A model generated the notes under the pieces. It saw only the letters and a program-made list of their open reading frames with translations. It was not told where the DNA came from and ran no database searches. From Roseobacter sinensis (GTDB taxonomy: Bacteria > Pseudomonadota > Alphaproteobacteria > Rhodobacterales > Rhodobacteraceae), in contig NZ_JALIEB010000008.1 of NCBI RefSeq assembly GCF_025755255.1, positions 62,001-126,000 of the forward strand: a stretch of 64,000 nt of DNA, in the 5' to 3' direction. A program made the position numbers and the translations under genes. Positions 1 through 8,673 of the stretch are shown one piece after another (position 1 is the stretch's first letter; every line of letters begins with the position of its first letter).

Positions 1-140
1 ATCGCATCGCCGTCATGCCCGGCGAGAGCTTCGGTGCCTCGGCGGCAGGGCACATCCGCGTGGCGATGACCATCGAAGACGCCGCCTTCCGGCAAGCCCT
101 CGAGACGCTCTGCAGACATGCGGAGCGGCGCGCGGCATAA
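1..140 (+). CDS. PLP-dependent aminotransferase, C-terminal fragment
   Basis: The reading frame is open from the left edge and stops with TAA at 138-140, so only the last 45 or so residues are visible. They contain the pattern PGESFG followed by GHIRVA and a helix ending in basic residues. That is how the small C-terminal domain of class I/II aminotransferases ends, where the Arg of the IR(V/L) motif normally binds the substrate carboxylate. Substrate cannot be inferred from this fragment. It is convergent with the porin-like gene and shares a hairpin with it. A few other fold-type I PLP enzymes end similarly, so the assignment is at family level. Confidence 0.7.
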   Translation, partial: RIAVMPGESFGASAAGHIRVAMTIEDAAFRQALETLCRHAERRAA

Positions 141-141
141 G

Positions 142-172
142 AAAAGCCCGGCACCGGGAGAGGTGCCGGGCT
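142..172 (-). terminator. Rho-independent terminator of the porin-like gene
   Basis: An 11-bp perfect stem pairs 145-155 with 162-172 around a 6-nt loop. Read on the minus strand the stem is followed by TTTTC, so it terminates the outer-membrane protein gene whose stop lies at 199. On the plus strand there is no T tract, so it would act only weakly for the aminotransferase. Confidence 0.75.
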
Positions 173-198
173 CCGATCCGGGGGGGAGGAGTGGGCAG

Positions 199-801
199 TT
201 AGAACTGCCAGGATGCCCGGATTGTGAAGGTGTCAGCTTCGGCGTCGACGCCGGGCGCACCAATGTCGGAAAAGTCATGCATCAGATATTCGCCCGACAC
301 GATGAACTGCTCGGTCGCCTTGTAGGACACACCCAGGCCGTAGAATTCGCCCGTGTCGCTGCCCACAGAGGTGTCCAGATCAGCCCAGCCCGCAGTCGCA
401 TAAAGCAGGGTGCGGCCGAAATCATAGCCGCCGCGGAGCTTCGCGCGCCAGACGGAGTCGACCGAGGCATCGCCTGGGTCGAGATCGACGCTGGCATCAT
501 CATAGTCGAGTTCGCCACCGACGACCCATGTGCCGAAGTCATAATTGTAACCGGCGTGCAAACCGTAGGTGGTGTCGTCCCCGCCAACGCCGGCGAGACC
601 ATTTTCGCCGTCCACGTCAAGGTTACCGAACTGCGCACCGGCGTAGAAGCCTGTCCAGTCGCCTCCCGTGTAAACAGGTGCGGGCGGAGGTGCGGTTGTC
701 ACGGGCTCGACAACCGGTTCATCCAGCGAACCGGCCAGAGCGGGGACTGCCATAAGGGATGTCGCGGCGACCGCGGCTGCTGCACTCAAAAACGTCTTCA
801 T
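199..801 (-). CDS. Outer-membrane beta-barrel (porin family) protein
   Basis: This is a 200-residue secreted protein. The start MKTFLS at 801 gives a clear signal peptide (Lys near the N-terminus, an Ala-rich core, VPALAG at the cleavage site) and has AAGGA about 7 nt upstream. After a Pro-rich linker (residues about 25-40) comes WTGFYAGAQFG, the typical opening strand of small Opa/Omp25/OmpA-like 8-stranded barrels. Alternating Gly/aromatic strands follow, and the protein ends in RASWQF, with a C-terminal Phe as required for BamA-dependent insertion. In the family such proteins are abundant structural or adhesion outer-membrane proteins of Alphaproteobacteria. A second in-frame ATG lies two codons upstream. 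The longer open frame up to 1200 lacks coding character before the signal peptide. Confidence 0.85.
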   Translation of the reverse strand: MKTFLSAAAAVAATSLMAVPALAGSLDEPVVEPVTTAPPPAPVYTGGDWTGFYAGAQFGNLDVDGENGLAGVGGDDTTYGLHAGYNYDFGTWVVGGELDYDDASVDLDPGDASVDSVWRAKLRGGYDFGRTLLYATAGWADLDTSVGSDTGEFYGLGVSYKATEQFIVSGEYLMHDFSDIGAPGVDAEADTFTIRASWQF

Positions 802-1223
802 TGTCATGTCCTTATTCTGGGATCCCGGACGACGTCGCAGGCCGTCCTTGCAGGCATAACTGTGAACTAAGCGGTTTGGTTCAATGCCTGGGCGATCAAT
901 CAAAAGTGAAGTGGCGGAAACAGGCTCAAATCGACCGACACGCCGCGGAATGATCGGCAGGTCTTTGCTGCGTTCCTCTGCCGCACTTAAAAGTGCGGAA
1001 AGTGCTGAAAACGACACGGGGTCGCAAATGCGATTGACCGGTTCTTCCAAGTCACGGCATGTTTCACTTCGGAGGAGAGGACCGCTGCCCATGCAGGACG
1101 ATCTGAGCAAGATCAAACTGGTTGTTCGCACCATCGGTGCAGAGCGCGGGCGTGCGGCACGGGGACGGCCTGTCGCGCGATAGGCCGTCATCCGCCCCAT
1201 CTCCCACGATTCAGGACATATTT
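802..1223. other. Divergent intergenic region with an 18-bp palindrome
   Basis: About 420 bp separate the divergent porin-like and mttB-like genes. It must hold both promoters, but I could not assign them. A perfect palindrome lies at 981-998 (CCGCACTT-AA-AAGTGCGG), suitable as an operator or hairpin. A 30-codon frame at 1091-1183 starts with ATG behind GGAGGAGAGG (about 1074-1083) and ends with TAG 40 bp before the methyltransferase gene. It could be a leader peptide but has no recognisable sequence, and I do not call it a gene. Confidence 0.4.
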
Positions 1224-2762
1224 ATGATACAACGTACCACGTCCCGCAGCGGTGGCCGGGCGGCCCGGCGCGCCGCCCGCGCCGCACCGCTTGCCACACA
1301 TCTGCGTCCGATCCGCCCCGGCCTCTCGGGCGGCACCTATGCTCCGCTGACCGCCACCGATATGGACAATATCCACGGGGCCGCGCTGCAAGCTCTGGAG
1401 GAGATCGGTCTGGCCGATGCGCCTGCCTCCGGCGTTGCCTATCTCACCGGCGCGGGCGCCACCCAAGGCGCCGACGGTCGCATCCGCTTCCCGCGCGCGC
1501 TGGTGGAGGACACGATTGCCCGTGCGAACCGGTCCATCACCCTCTGCGGACGCGACCCTGAGCATGACCTCGATCTCTCTGGAACCCGGGTGCATTATGG
1601 CACCGCAGGTGCGGCGGTGCATCTGGTCGAAGTCGATGGCCGCAGCTATCGCGAATGCGGCGTGCAGGATCTGCACGACGCCGCGCGAATTGCCGATACG
1701 CTCCAGAACATCCATTTCGTGCAACGCCCGATGGTCTGCCGCGATATCACCGACAATCTGGAGATGGATGTGAACTCCATCTACGCCTGCTGTGCGGGCA
1801 CCACCAAGCACATTGGCACCTCTTTCAGCGATCCGGCTTTCGTCAAACACGGCGTGGAGCTGCTGCACATGATCGCCGGCGGCGAGGACGCCTGGCGCGC
1901 CCGGCCCTTTGTCAGCAACACGAACTGCTTCGTGGTGCCGCCGATGAAGTTCGCCACGGAGTCCTGCGAGGTCATGGAGGCCTGCATCAAGGCCGGGATG
2001 CCGGTGCTGCTGCTCTCGGCCGGTATGGCGGGTGCCACCGCGCCCTCCACCGTGGCCGGCGCCATCGTTCAGGCTGTCGCCGAATGCCTCGCCGGGCTGG
2101 TCTATGTGAACGCGGTGCGCCCCGGCCACCCGGCGGTCTTCGGCACTTGGCCCTTCGGGCTCGACCTGCGCACAGGAGCCATGACGGGCGGCTCGGGCGA
2201 GCAGGCCTTGCTGACGGCCGGTTGCGCCCAGATGCACAAGTATTACGACCTGCCGGGCGGTGCGGCGGCGGGCATCGCTGACAGCAAACTGCCGGACATG
2301 CAGGCCGGCTGGGAGCAGATGTGCTCGAACGTGATGGCGGGGCTCGCCGGGCTCAACATGGTCTATGAGGCTGCCGGCATGCATGCCTCTCTCTTGGGGT
2401 TCTGCCACGAGTCGCTGATCCTCGGTGACGATCTGATCGGCCAGGCGTTGCGCTGCGTGCGGGGGATCGAGGTCAATGACGAGACGCTGGCCGTCGACCA
2501 GATCCGCGAGGTCTGCCTCGGCGGGCCGGGCCACTACCTGGGGACGGAACAAACGTTGGGACGGATGCAGCAGGATCACGTCTACCCCACCTTTGGGGAC
2601 CGCACCTCACCCAAGGAATGGGACGAATTGGGCAAGCCCGATCTCGTGGAAAAGGCGACGGCCCGCAAGCATGAGATCCTGGCCCAGCGCGCGGCGGCGC
2701 GGTTCGACGAGACGCTTGACGCCGCGATCCGGGCACGGTTCGCCATACACCTGCCCGCCTGA
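1224..2762 (+). CDS. MttB family (trimethylamine/betaine methyltransferase-like) protein
   Basis: This is a 512-residue protein of the MttB superfamily. These enzymes move a methyl group from a quaternary or tertiary amine to a corrinoid protein. The start ATG at 1224 has AGGAC 6 nt upstream. Supporting segments include the N-terminal ALEEIG helix, the GTAGAAVHL and CGRDPEHDL stretch, PPMKFA and the late GPGHYLG(T)E region, with a C-terminal helical tail. No in-frame TAG interrupts the gene, so it belongs to the non-pyrrolysine branch, which includes the glycine betaine methyltransferase MtgB. Members of that branch are numerous in marine Rhodobacterales. No corrinoid protein or activator gene is adjacent, so the methyl acceptor and substrate remain open. 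Confidence 0.85.
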   Translation: MIQRTTSRSGGRAARRAARAAPLATHLRPIRPGLSGGTYAPLTATDMDNIHGAALQALEEIGLADAPASGVAYLTGAGATQGADGRIRFPRALVEDTIARANRSITLCGRDPEHDLDLSGTRVHYGTAGAAVHLVEVDGRSYRECGVQDLHDAARIADTLQNIHFVQRPMVCRDITDNLEMDVNSIYACCAGTTKHIGTSFSDPAFVKHGVELLHMIAGGEDAWRARPFVSNTNCFVVPPMKFATESCEVMEACIKAGMPVLLLSAGMAGATAPSTVAGAIVQAVAECLAGLVYVNAVRPGHPAVFGTWPFGLDLRTGAMTGGSGEQALLTAGCAQMHKYYDLPGGAAAGIADSKLPDMQAGWEQMCSNVMAGLAGLNMVYEAAGMHASLLGFCHESLILGDDLIGQALRCVRGIEVNDETLAVDQIREVCLGGPGHYLGTEQTLGRMQQDHVYPTFGDRTSPKEWDELGKPDLVEKATARKHEILAQRAAARFDETLDAAIRARFAIHLPA

Positions 2763-2767
2763 ATAGA

Positions 2768-2802
2768 GGATGCCCGGCTCTTGGGGGAGAAACCGGGCAT
2801 CC
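2768..2802. terminator. Candidate hairpin terminator after the mttB-like gene
   Basis: A perfect 10-bp stem (2768-2777 with 2793-2802, GGATGCCCGG/CCGGGCATCC) begins 6 nt after the methyltransferase stop codon. There is no clear T run on either side, so it may act as a transcript-end stabilising hairpin rather than an intrinsic terminator. Confidence 0.55.
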
Positions 2803-2861
2803 GCGACCTGAGCGCCTGTGACTAAAAATATAATCCGGCTCTGCTCAGGCCGGCTGGCTCC

Positions 2862-3098
2862 TTAGGCCGGCATCAGGCCGGCTTCCTGCGCGGCTTGGAC
2901 CTCGGCTTCGTCCAGCGCACCATCCGCGTTCAGGTCCATGGTGGTGAAGGACTCGGCAGAAATGTCAGGGTACACTGCTTGGACCTCATCGATTGTCAGA
3001 ACGCCATCGCCATTCGCGTCCGCTGCGAGCTGTGCGAAGGCCGCTGTGGCCGACAACAGAACGATGGATGCGACCGTGGTTTTGGTGATCAGTTTCAT
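2862..3098 (-). CDS. Small secreted EF-hand calcium-binding protein
   Basis: This 78-residue protein starts at 3098, with GGGAG about 6 nt upstream. Residues 1-22 form a signal peptide ending AAFA. Two EF-hand loops follow: DANGDGVLTIDE (about residues 27-38) and DLNADGALDEAE (about 57-68). Both carry Asp at loop position 1, Asp/Asn at 3, Asp at 5, Gly at 6 and an acidic residue at 12, so both should bind calcium. It is probably periplasmic. It is divergent from the sigma-factor gene 264 bp away, and the pair may share control. Function beyond calcium binding cannot be read from the sequence. Confidence 0.85.
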   Translation of the reverse strand: MKLITKTTVASIVLLSATAAFAQLAADANGDGVLTIDEVQAVYPDISAESFTTMDLNADGALDEAEVQAAQEAGLMPA

Positions 3099-3362
3099 TT
3101 GGGTACTCCCATTTTTTGGTTCGAACATAAGTGTCCAAGGCGCTGCTCTGCGCCTCACTGGAGTAGATGCGCGAAAGCGCCGTTCCGTCCGCGCCGCAGC
3201 GCGGCATTTCCCGCGCGCGCCATTCCCCGCCGATTGCCGCCTCGGGCAGCGGCGGCGCGTTGCCGAAAAAGGGTCGAAATGGACCATCGGCAAAAAGCCC
3301 CGGTCTGGTACGCCGGAACAGAGCTGCCATGTTGGCGTTGGTCCCACGCAAAGGAGCCCGAC

Positions 3363-3866
3363 ATGGACCCAACATACGAGACTGCATACGATCTGGACGC
3401 CTTGCTGTCCCGTCTCGCAGGGCGTGCGCGACGGTTGAGCGATAGCAAAAGCGATGCAGACGACCTGGCCCAGGAGACCGCGCTGAAGCTTTGGGCGGCG
3501 CTGCGCAAAGGGGCGGAGGTGGACAACATCGACCGCTACGCGATGACCATCCTACGCAACCTCGCGCGGCAGCGTTGGCGTGCGGACCGGCCAACCGATC
3601 CCCTGGAAGAGGAGAACGCCGCTGTGCCACCCACCGCCCCCGCCCGCATGGCCTGCGCCGACTTGGCCGCAGCGGTCGAGAAGCTGCCCGAAGCGCAAGC
3701 GCATTTGATCCACATGATTGCGGCGGGGGAAAGCAGCCCGGCCGTTCTGGCAGAGCGCACCGGCCTGCCGCTGGGCACGGTGATGTCCCGTCTTGCGCGC
3801 GCCCGCTCGAAGCTGCGGGCGGAGATGGGCATCCCCCAGAAAGCGCCTGTCTCCGAGCTGTTCTGA
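3363..3866 (+). CDS. ECF-like RNA polymerase sigma factor
   Basis: This 167-residue protein carries sigma-70 region 2 and region 4 and little else. Region 2 (about residues 10-75) shows DADDLAQETALKLW and NIDRYAMTILRNLARQRWR, the core-binding and -10-recognition helices. Region 4 (about 105-155) has LPEAQAHLI and a helix-turn-helix with LPLGTVMSRLARARSKLR, which recognises the -35 element. The start ATG has AAGGAG (3351-3356) 6 nt upstream. No anti-sigma gene follows; a very long hairpin lies just downstream. The divergent gene encodes an EF-hand protein. Target promoters are unknown. Confidence 0.88.
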   Translation: MDPTYETAYDLDALLSRLAGRARRLSDSKSDADDLAQETALKLWAALRKGAEVDNIDRYAMTILRNLARQRWRADRPTDPLEEENAAVPPTAPARMACADLAAAVEKLPEAQAHLIHMIAAGESSPAVLAERTGLPLGTVMSRLARARSKLRAEMGIPQKAPVSELF

Positions 3867-3875
3867 GGCGACAGG

Positions 3876-3954
3876 GGTGGCCTGAAAGCCCACCCCACCT
3901 GCCAACCCCGAGGTCAGACACCGGCAGGTCAGGTGGGCTTTCAGGCCACCTTTT
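3876..3954 (+). terminator. Very long hairpin terminator after the sigma factor gene
   Basis: Arms 3876-3894 and 3932-3950 are 19-bp perfect inverted repeats. Inside them ACCTGCC (3898-3904) pairs with GGCAGGT (3923-3929), giving about 26 paired bases broken by a 2-nt mismatch. The plus-strand hairpin is followed by TTTT. It begins 9 nt after the sigma-factor stop. A second short hairpin GGGGGGCC-GA-GGCCCCCC follows at 3966-3983. The stem is longer than a terminator needs; see findings. Confidence 0.65.
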
Positions 3955-3999
3955 CCCAAAAAAACGGGGGGCCGAGGCCCCCCACTTGAGTTTCGCCGT

Positions 4000-4260
4000 T
4001 CAGGCTCAATATGTTAACCGCTCGGTATTGTTCTGCCTGCGGCCTGAACGTCGTCGGAGGCGAGCGCACCCGCCCCTTGTCCCGTGAGAAATCCAAGGAT
4101 TTCTCACGGAGCAGGACAGAGCGGGTTTTCTCAAGAAAACCTGCGGAGTCCTGCCCCGCTGGGTAACTGGTAGGCCAAGGTCCCACCCTGCCCTTACCGG
4201 TATTCGTCGGGGTGCGGCCTGCCCTTTGGCAGAACCGCCACCCCTACACGCCCCCGGAGG
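4000..4260. other. Convergent intergenic block packed with inverted repeats
   Basis: This lies between the sigma-factor gene and nrdJ, which converge. Several palindromes stack in about 250 bp. CGTTCAGGC (about 4007-4015) pairs with GCCTGAACG (about 4042-4050) around a smaller CAATA/TATTG pair. CCGTGAGAAATCC (4082-4094) pairs perfectly with GGATTTCTCACGG (4097-4109). GCAGGAC (4111-4117) pairs with GTCCTGC (4148-4154), enclosing GCGGGTTTTC/GAAAACCTGC (4121-4144). I recognised no known RNA family (no RNase P, tmRNA or SRP signature) and no convincing protein. It could be a repeated element or a structured RNA. Confidence 0.45.
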
Positions 4261-4271
4261 GCGCGTTTTCC

Positions 4272-7200
4272 TCAGCTACACCCGGACGTGGCACCACAGG
4301 TGTTGCATTTCATGCAGGTGCCGTTTCGCACCAATGTGTAGTTACCGCATTCGCCGCAGGCTTCGCCTTCGTAGCCTTGCATCTTGGCTTTCGTGCGGGC
4401 GTCCATGCTGACCGAGCCGCTGGAGACCGCCGTGGTGGCCATCGCGACCGCAACGCTGCCTTCGGAGACAGGCGCGAGCCCCTCGAAGGAGACTGCCTCC
4501 TCCGCGAAGCCCTGCTGGCCGCCTTGCAGCACCACCAGCTCTTGCGGCAGGCGCTTGCGCAGATACCCGGTCGAGCTGATTTGTTTCAGCACTTCCAAGG
4601 ACTTGGTGGCCGCCGTCTCGGAGAGCTCCTTGACGTTGCTCACGCCTTCCTCTTCACCGCGGCCCAGATCGTCGAAGCTGTGACCTTCGGGCGCCACATG
4701 CGCCAGATCTGTACGATCGAGGTAGCTGACGGCAAGTTCCCGGAACACATAGTCGAGGATCGAGGTCGCGTTCTTGATCGTCTCGTTGCCCTGCACCATG
4801 CCCGCGGGCTCAAACTTGGTGAAGGTGAAGGCGTCGACGAACTCCTCCAGCGGCACGCCATATTGGAGCCCCACTGAAACCGCGATAGCGAAGTTGTTCA
4901 TCATCGCCCGGAACCCAGCACCTTCCTTGTGCATGTCGATGAAGATTTCGCCGAGATTACCGTCTTCATACTCACCGGTGCGCAGGTAAACCTTATGCCC
5001 GCCGACGATGGCTTTCTGAGTGTAGCCCTTGCGCCGCTGCGGCATCTTCTCGCGGTGACTGCGGACGATCTCCTTGACCACGATTTTTTCGACCACCTTC
5101 TCGGCCAGCACGGTGGCCTTCTCCTGGATCGAGCCGGTCTCGAGCGCCTCCTGTGCCTCCTCGTCATCCTCGACGAGAGCGGCGGCCAAGGGCTGCGAGA
5201 GTTTAGAGCCGTCGCGGTAGAGCGCGTTGGCCTTCACGCCAAGGCGGTGCGACAGCTCGTAAGCGGCCTGACAATCCTCGATGGTCGCGTCATTCGGCAT
5301 GTTGATCGTCTTGGAGATCGCACCGGAAATGAAGCTCTGCGCCGCGGCCATCATGGTGATGTGGCTGTTCACCGACAGGAAGCGCTTGCCCTTCTTGCCG
5401 CAGGGGTTGGCGCAGTCGAAGATCGGCAGGTGCTCCTCCTTCAGATGCGGCGCACCCTCCAGCGTCATGGTCCCGCAGACGTGATCGTTCGCCGCGTCGA
5501 TCTCGGCCTTCGAGAAGCCCAGATGCCGCAGCAGATCGAAGGTCGGATCATTCAGCTTTGCCGCCGGGATGCCGAGCACCTGCGTGCAGAACTCCTCGCC
5601 CAGCGTCCACTGGTTGAAGACAAAGCGGATGTCGAAGGCCTGCGCCAGTGCGGCATCCACCTTGGCCAACTCGTTGGCACCAAAGCCGTGCCCGGCGAGC
5701 GAGGTATGGTTGATCCCCGGCGCATTGCCGATGGTGCCGTGCCCGACCGCATAAGATACGATTTCTTCAATTTGCGCCGAGTCATAGCCCAGTTTTTCGA
5801 GGGCTGCGGGCACGGATTGGTTGATAATCTTAAAGTAGCCGCCGCCCGCGAGCTTCTTGAATTTGACCAATGCGAAGTCGGGTTCGATGCCTGTCGTGTC
5901 GCAATCCATCACCAGACCGATGGTGCCCGTGGGCGCGATCACCGAGACCTGCGCGTTGCGATAGCCATGCGTCTCGCCGAGCTCCAGCGCTTGATCCCAG
6001 GCGCCGCGCGCCACTTCGATCAGCCGCGCATCGGGGCAGTTGATGTAGTCGAGCGGCACGGGCATGACCGACAGCTCTTCGTAGCCGCCGACCTTGCCGT
6101 GCGCCGCGGTGCGGTGGTTGCGGATCACCCGCAGCATGTGCTGCGCGTTCTTCGCATAGCCCGGGAAGGCGCCCAACTCGCCCGCCATCTCGGCGGACGT
6201 GGCATAGCTGACGCCCGTCATGATCGCGGTCAGGGCACCGCAGAGGCTGCGGCCCTCGTCGCTGTCGTAGGAATAGCCCATGTTCATCAGCAGACCGCCG
6301 ATGTTCGCATAGCCCAGACCCAAGGTGCGGAAGTCGTAGGAGCGCTGCGCAATCTCTTTCGACGGGAACTGCGCCATCATCACCGAGATTTCCAGCGTCA
6401 CGGTCCAGAGGCGCGTGGCGTGCATGTAGTCCTCGACCTGGAACACGCCGTCCTGCAGGAACGTCAGCAGATTCATCGACGCAAGGTTACAGGCCGTGTC
6501 GTCGAGGAACATGTACTCCGAGCAGGGGTTGGAGCCGCGGATCGCGCCGTCCTCGGGGCAAGTGTGCCAGTCGTTCACCGTGTCGTGGTACTGGATGCCC
6601 GGATCGGCGCAGGCCCAGGCGGCGTGGCCGATCTGCTCCCAAAGGTCGCGGGCCTTGACCACCTTGGCAACTGTGCCGTCGACACGGTTGATCAGCTCCC
6701 AATCGGCGTCCTTTTCGACCGCGGTGAGGAAAGCGTTCGTCACCCGGATCGAATTGTTCGAGTTCTGGCCCGAGACGGAGTTGTAGGCCTCCGAGTCCCA
6801 GTCGGTATCGTATGTGGGGAACTCGATGGAGGTGTGGCCCTGCTTGGCATAGTCGAGCACGCGCTTGACGTAAGTCTCTGGGATTGAGACATTTTTCGCC
6901 GCGCGAATGGCTGTCTTCAGCGCGTCGTTTTTGGTGGGGTCGTAAGCGTCGGCCTCAGCCCCGTCCCATGTCTTGATCGCCTCGAAGAGACCGTTGAGCT
7001 TCTGCTCGTGCATCTTGGAGCCGGCGACGATGCTCGCCACTTTCTGCTCTTCGATGACCTTCCAGTTGATAAAATCCTCGATGTCGGGGTGGTCCGCATC
7101 GACGATCACCATCTTGGCGGCGCGCCGGGTGGTCCCGCCCGATTTGATGGCGCCGGCGGCGCGGTCCCCGATCTTGAGGAACCCCATCAAACCGGACGAT

Positions 7201-7925
7201 TTGCCGCCGCCCGACAGTTTCTCGCCCTCTCCGCGGAGCGATGAAAAATTCGTGCCGGTGCCGGAGCCGTATTTGAAAAGCCGCGCCTCGCGCACCCAAA
7301 GGTCCATGATCCCGCCGTCGTTCACGAGGTCGTCTTCAACCGACTGGATGAAACAGGCATGCGGCTGCGGGTGCTCGTAGGAGGACTTGGACTTGGTCAG
7401 CTTGCCGGTCTTGTAGTCGACGTAGTGGTGCCCCTGCGCAGGCCCGTCGATGCCGTAAGCCCAGTGCAGACCGGTGTTGAACCACTGCGGCGAATTGGGC
7501 GCTGCGCGCTGGCTGGCGAGCATATGGCGCATTTCGTCGAAGTAGGCGCGGGCATCGCCTTCGGAGGAGAAGTAGCCGCCCTTCCAGCCCCAGTAGGCCC
7601 AGGCTCCCGCGAGACGGTCGAAGACCTGCTTGGACGAGGTCTCGCCGCCCATTTCCGCGCCGTCGACCGGGACCGACCGCCACAGGAACTCGGGCACGCC
7701 TTTCTCTTTGACCTTGCGGGTCTTGGAGGGCACGCCCGCCTTGCGAAAGTACTTCTGCGCGATCACATCGCTGGCAACCTGGCTCCAGCTTCCGGGGACC
7801 TCGACCTCATCAAGCCGGAACACGACGGTCCCGTCCGGATTGCGGATTTCGGAGGATGTGGTGACGAAATCGAGCTCTGCATAAGCGTCCTGCCCGGCTT
7901 TTGTGAATTTCCGTTCGATCTTCAT
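4272..7925 (-). CDS. nrdJ: Class II (adenosylcobalamin-dependent) ribonucleoside-diphosphate reductase
   Basis: This 1217-residue enzyme reduces ribonucleotides to deoxyribonucleotides using adenosylcobalamin as radical source. It is the large NrdJ type seen in Rhodobacterales. Visible features are QWFNTGL near residue 145, the [18 protein letters not shown] stretch, which carries the catalytic loop residues (around residues 465-485), and [20 protein letters not shown]-type sequence in the barrel. The C-terminal part includes [12 protein letters not shown] and ends in a zinc ribbon ([16 protein letters not shown]). The gene has its own promoter region with tandem NrdR-like boxes about 200 bp upstream. 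No cobalamin riboswitch was seen in its leader. The ribosome-binding site is weak (GGCAG). Confidence 0.97.
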   Translation of the reverse strand: MKIERKFTKAGQDAYAELDFVTTSSEIRNPDGTVVFRLDEVEVPGSWSQVASDVIAQKYFRKAGVPSKTRKVKEKGVPEFLWRSVPVDGAEMGGETSSKQVFDRLAGAWAYWGWKGGYFSSEGDARAYFDEMRHMLASQRAAPNSPQWFNTGLHWAYGIDGPAQGHHYVDYKTGKLTKSKSSYEHPQPHACFIQSVEDDLVNDGGIMDLWVREARLFKYGSGTGTNFSSLRGEGEKLSGGGKSSGLMGFLKIGDRAAGAIKSGGTTRRAAKMVIVDADHPDIEDFINWKVIEEQKVASIVAGSKMHEQKLNGLFEAIKTWDGAEADAYDPTKNDALKTAIRAAKNVSIPETYVKRVLDYAKQGHTSIEFPTYDTDWDSEAYNSVSGQNSNNSIRVTNAFLTAVEKDADWELINRVDGTVAKVVKARDLWEQIGHAAWACADPGIQYHDTVNDWHTCPEDGAIRGSNPCSEYMFLDDTACNLASMNLLTFLQDGVFQVEDYMHATRLWTVTLEISVMMAQFPSKEIAQRSYDFRTLGLGYANIGGLLMNMGYSYDSDEGRSLCGALTAIMTGVSYATSAEMAGELGAFPGYAKNAQHMLRVIRNHRTAAHGKVGGYEELSVMPVPLDYINCPDARLIEVARGAWDQALELGETHGYRNAQVSVIAPTGTIGLVMDCDTTGIEPDFALVKFKKLAGGGYFKIINQSVPAALEKLGYDSAQIEEIVSYAVGHGTIGNAPGINHTSLAGHGFGANELAKVDAALAQAFDIRFVFNQWTLGEEFCTQVLGIPAAKLNDPTFDLLRHLGFSKAEIDAANDHVCGTMTLEGAPHLKEEHLPIFDCANPCGKKGKRFLSVNSHITMMAAAQSFISGAISKTINMPNDATIEDCQAAYELSHRLGVKANALYRDGSKLSQPLAAALVEDDEEAQEALETGSIQEKATVLAEKVVEKIVVKEIVRSHREKMPQRRKGYTQKAIVGGHKVYLRTGEYEDGNLGEIFIDMHKEGAGFRAMMNNFAIAVSVGLQYGVPLEEFVDAFTFTKFEPAGMVQGNETIKNATSILDYVFRELAVSYLDRTDLAHVAPEGHSFDDLGRGEEEGVSNVKELSETAATKSLEVLKQISSTGYLRKRLPQELVVLQGGQQGFAEEAVSFEGLAPVSEGSVAVAMATTAVSSGSVSMDARTKAKMQGYEGEACGECGNYTLVRNGTCMKCNTCGATSGCS

Positions 7926-8122
7926 TTTATCGCTGCCTCATGTTCAGCATGTTTATCTCTCGGTTCGGCGCCGTCATTGCAGCCCCGCTCCAGCCCTTTG
8001 CCGCGGATCAGACGCACAGCTCTCATGTGCGGCGGCGACACAACCGCCCGCGCCGCCCGCGGATCAGATCGATAATCTGTCGTCTGTAGCCCCTGTCCCG
8101 TCGATCCGCCTCTGCGTGTTGA

Positions 8123-8169
8123 CCACTATATGTTGTGGCGTCATCTTCGGCCTCCACAACCTGACGTAT
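8123..8169 (-). promoter_or_regulatory. Tandem NrdR-like boxes upstream of nrdJ
   Basis: CCACTATATGTTGTGG at 8123-8138 is a near-palindrome matching the NrdR-box style (CAC-N-ATAT-N-GTG core). A second, weaker copy starts with CCACAAC at 8154, exactly 31 bp (three helical turns) after the first. This is the spacing known for paired NrdR boxes, which repress ribonucleotide reductase genes in response to ATP/dATP. The first box contains a TATAGT on the nrdJ strand that could serve as a -10. The factor assignment is inferred from motif and context. Confidence 0.6.
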
Positions 8170-8673
8170 CTTGCCCTATTCGGTCAACGAAATTTTTGGA
8201 GTTTTTTTGAAGTTTCCTCACTTGACGTAACTGGCGTTTTGGTCAGACCGCCCGCTGGCGTGATTCAATAAATTAACAGGGGGTTAATATCCCCAGAACC
8301 GGACATCCGAGCCCGCAACAAGCGGGACGTCTTTTTCCAAATGGATTGGACCGCTTAGCCTGCGCGGCTGAGGCGTCAGGTGAAATTGTCCACATCGGAG
8401 CCCGGCAAGGGGAATGGACGTCCGAGGCAAAGGCCGCACCATGAGATTGCAAGGCAAGCAGCTCACGAAGTGTTACAGTTTTGCGACGATGCGCGGATTT
8501 CCAATCTCCGGCCCTCCCCATATATGGTGAGGAAGGCCAATCCGCCCCGACACTTCTACCAGATATTGTATCCTGCGCTGATGACCTATTCGCTCACGTA
8601 TGGGTCGGTTGATTCTGGTTTTCGACGCTGATTCCCATTTGCAAGATGGCGCGACGCGCGGAACACTCTGCGC
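8170..8673. other. Intergenic region between nrdJ promoter and next gene
   Basis: About 500 bp without a convincing gene. It holds an AT-rich stretch with runs of T (8188-8215), a GGGG-TTAATAT-CCCC palindrome near 8280-8294, a small hairpin CCCGC-AACAA-GCGGG (8312-8326) followed by ACGTCTTTTT on the plus strand, and another hairpin CTTAGCC-TGCGC-GGCTGAG (8354-8372). A short unannotated transcript on the plus strand is possible, but I see no clear promoter. Confidence 0.35.

Noticed and set aside
1091-1183. Thirty-codon leader peptide before the mttB-like gene
   Set aside because: It has a good ribosome site but random-looking composition and no regulatory codon run; not enough to call a gene.
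1224-2762. Pyrrolysine-containing trimethylamine methyltransferase
   Set aside because: No in-frame TAG codon interrupts the gene, so it is the non-pyrrolysine type.
4000-4260. RNase P RNA, tmRNA, SRP RNA or 6S RNA in the palindromic gap
   Set aside because: None of the conserved sequence blocks of these RNAs was recognisable on either strand; kept only as an unclassified structured block.
7926-8270. Cobalamin riboswitch upstream of nrdJ
   Set aside because: Expected from the B12-dependent enzyme, but the conserved B12-box sequence (GCCACTG and its partners) could not be found on the nrdJ strand; the region instead has NrdR-like boxes.
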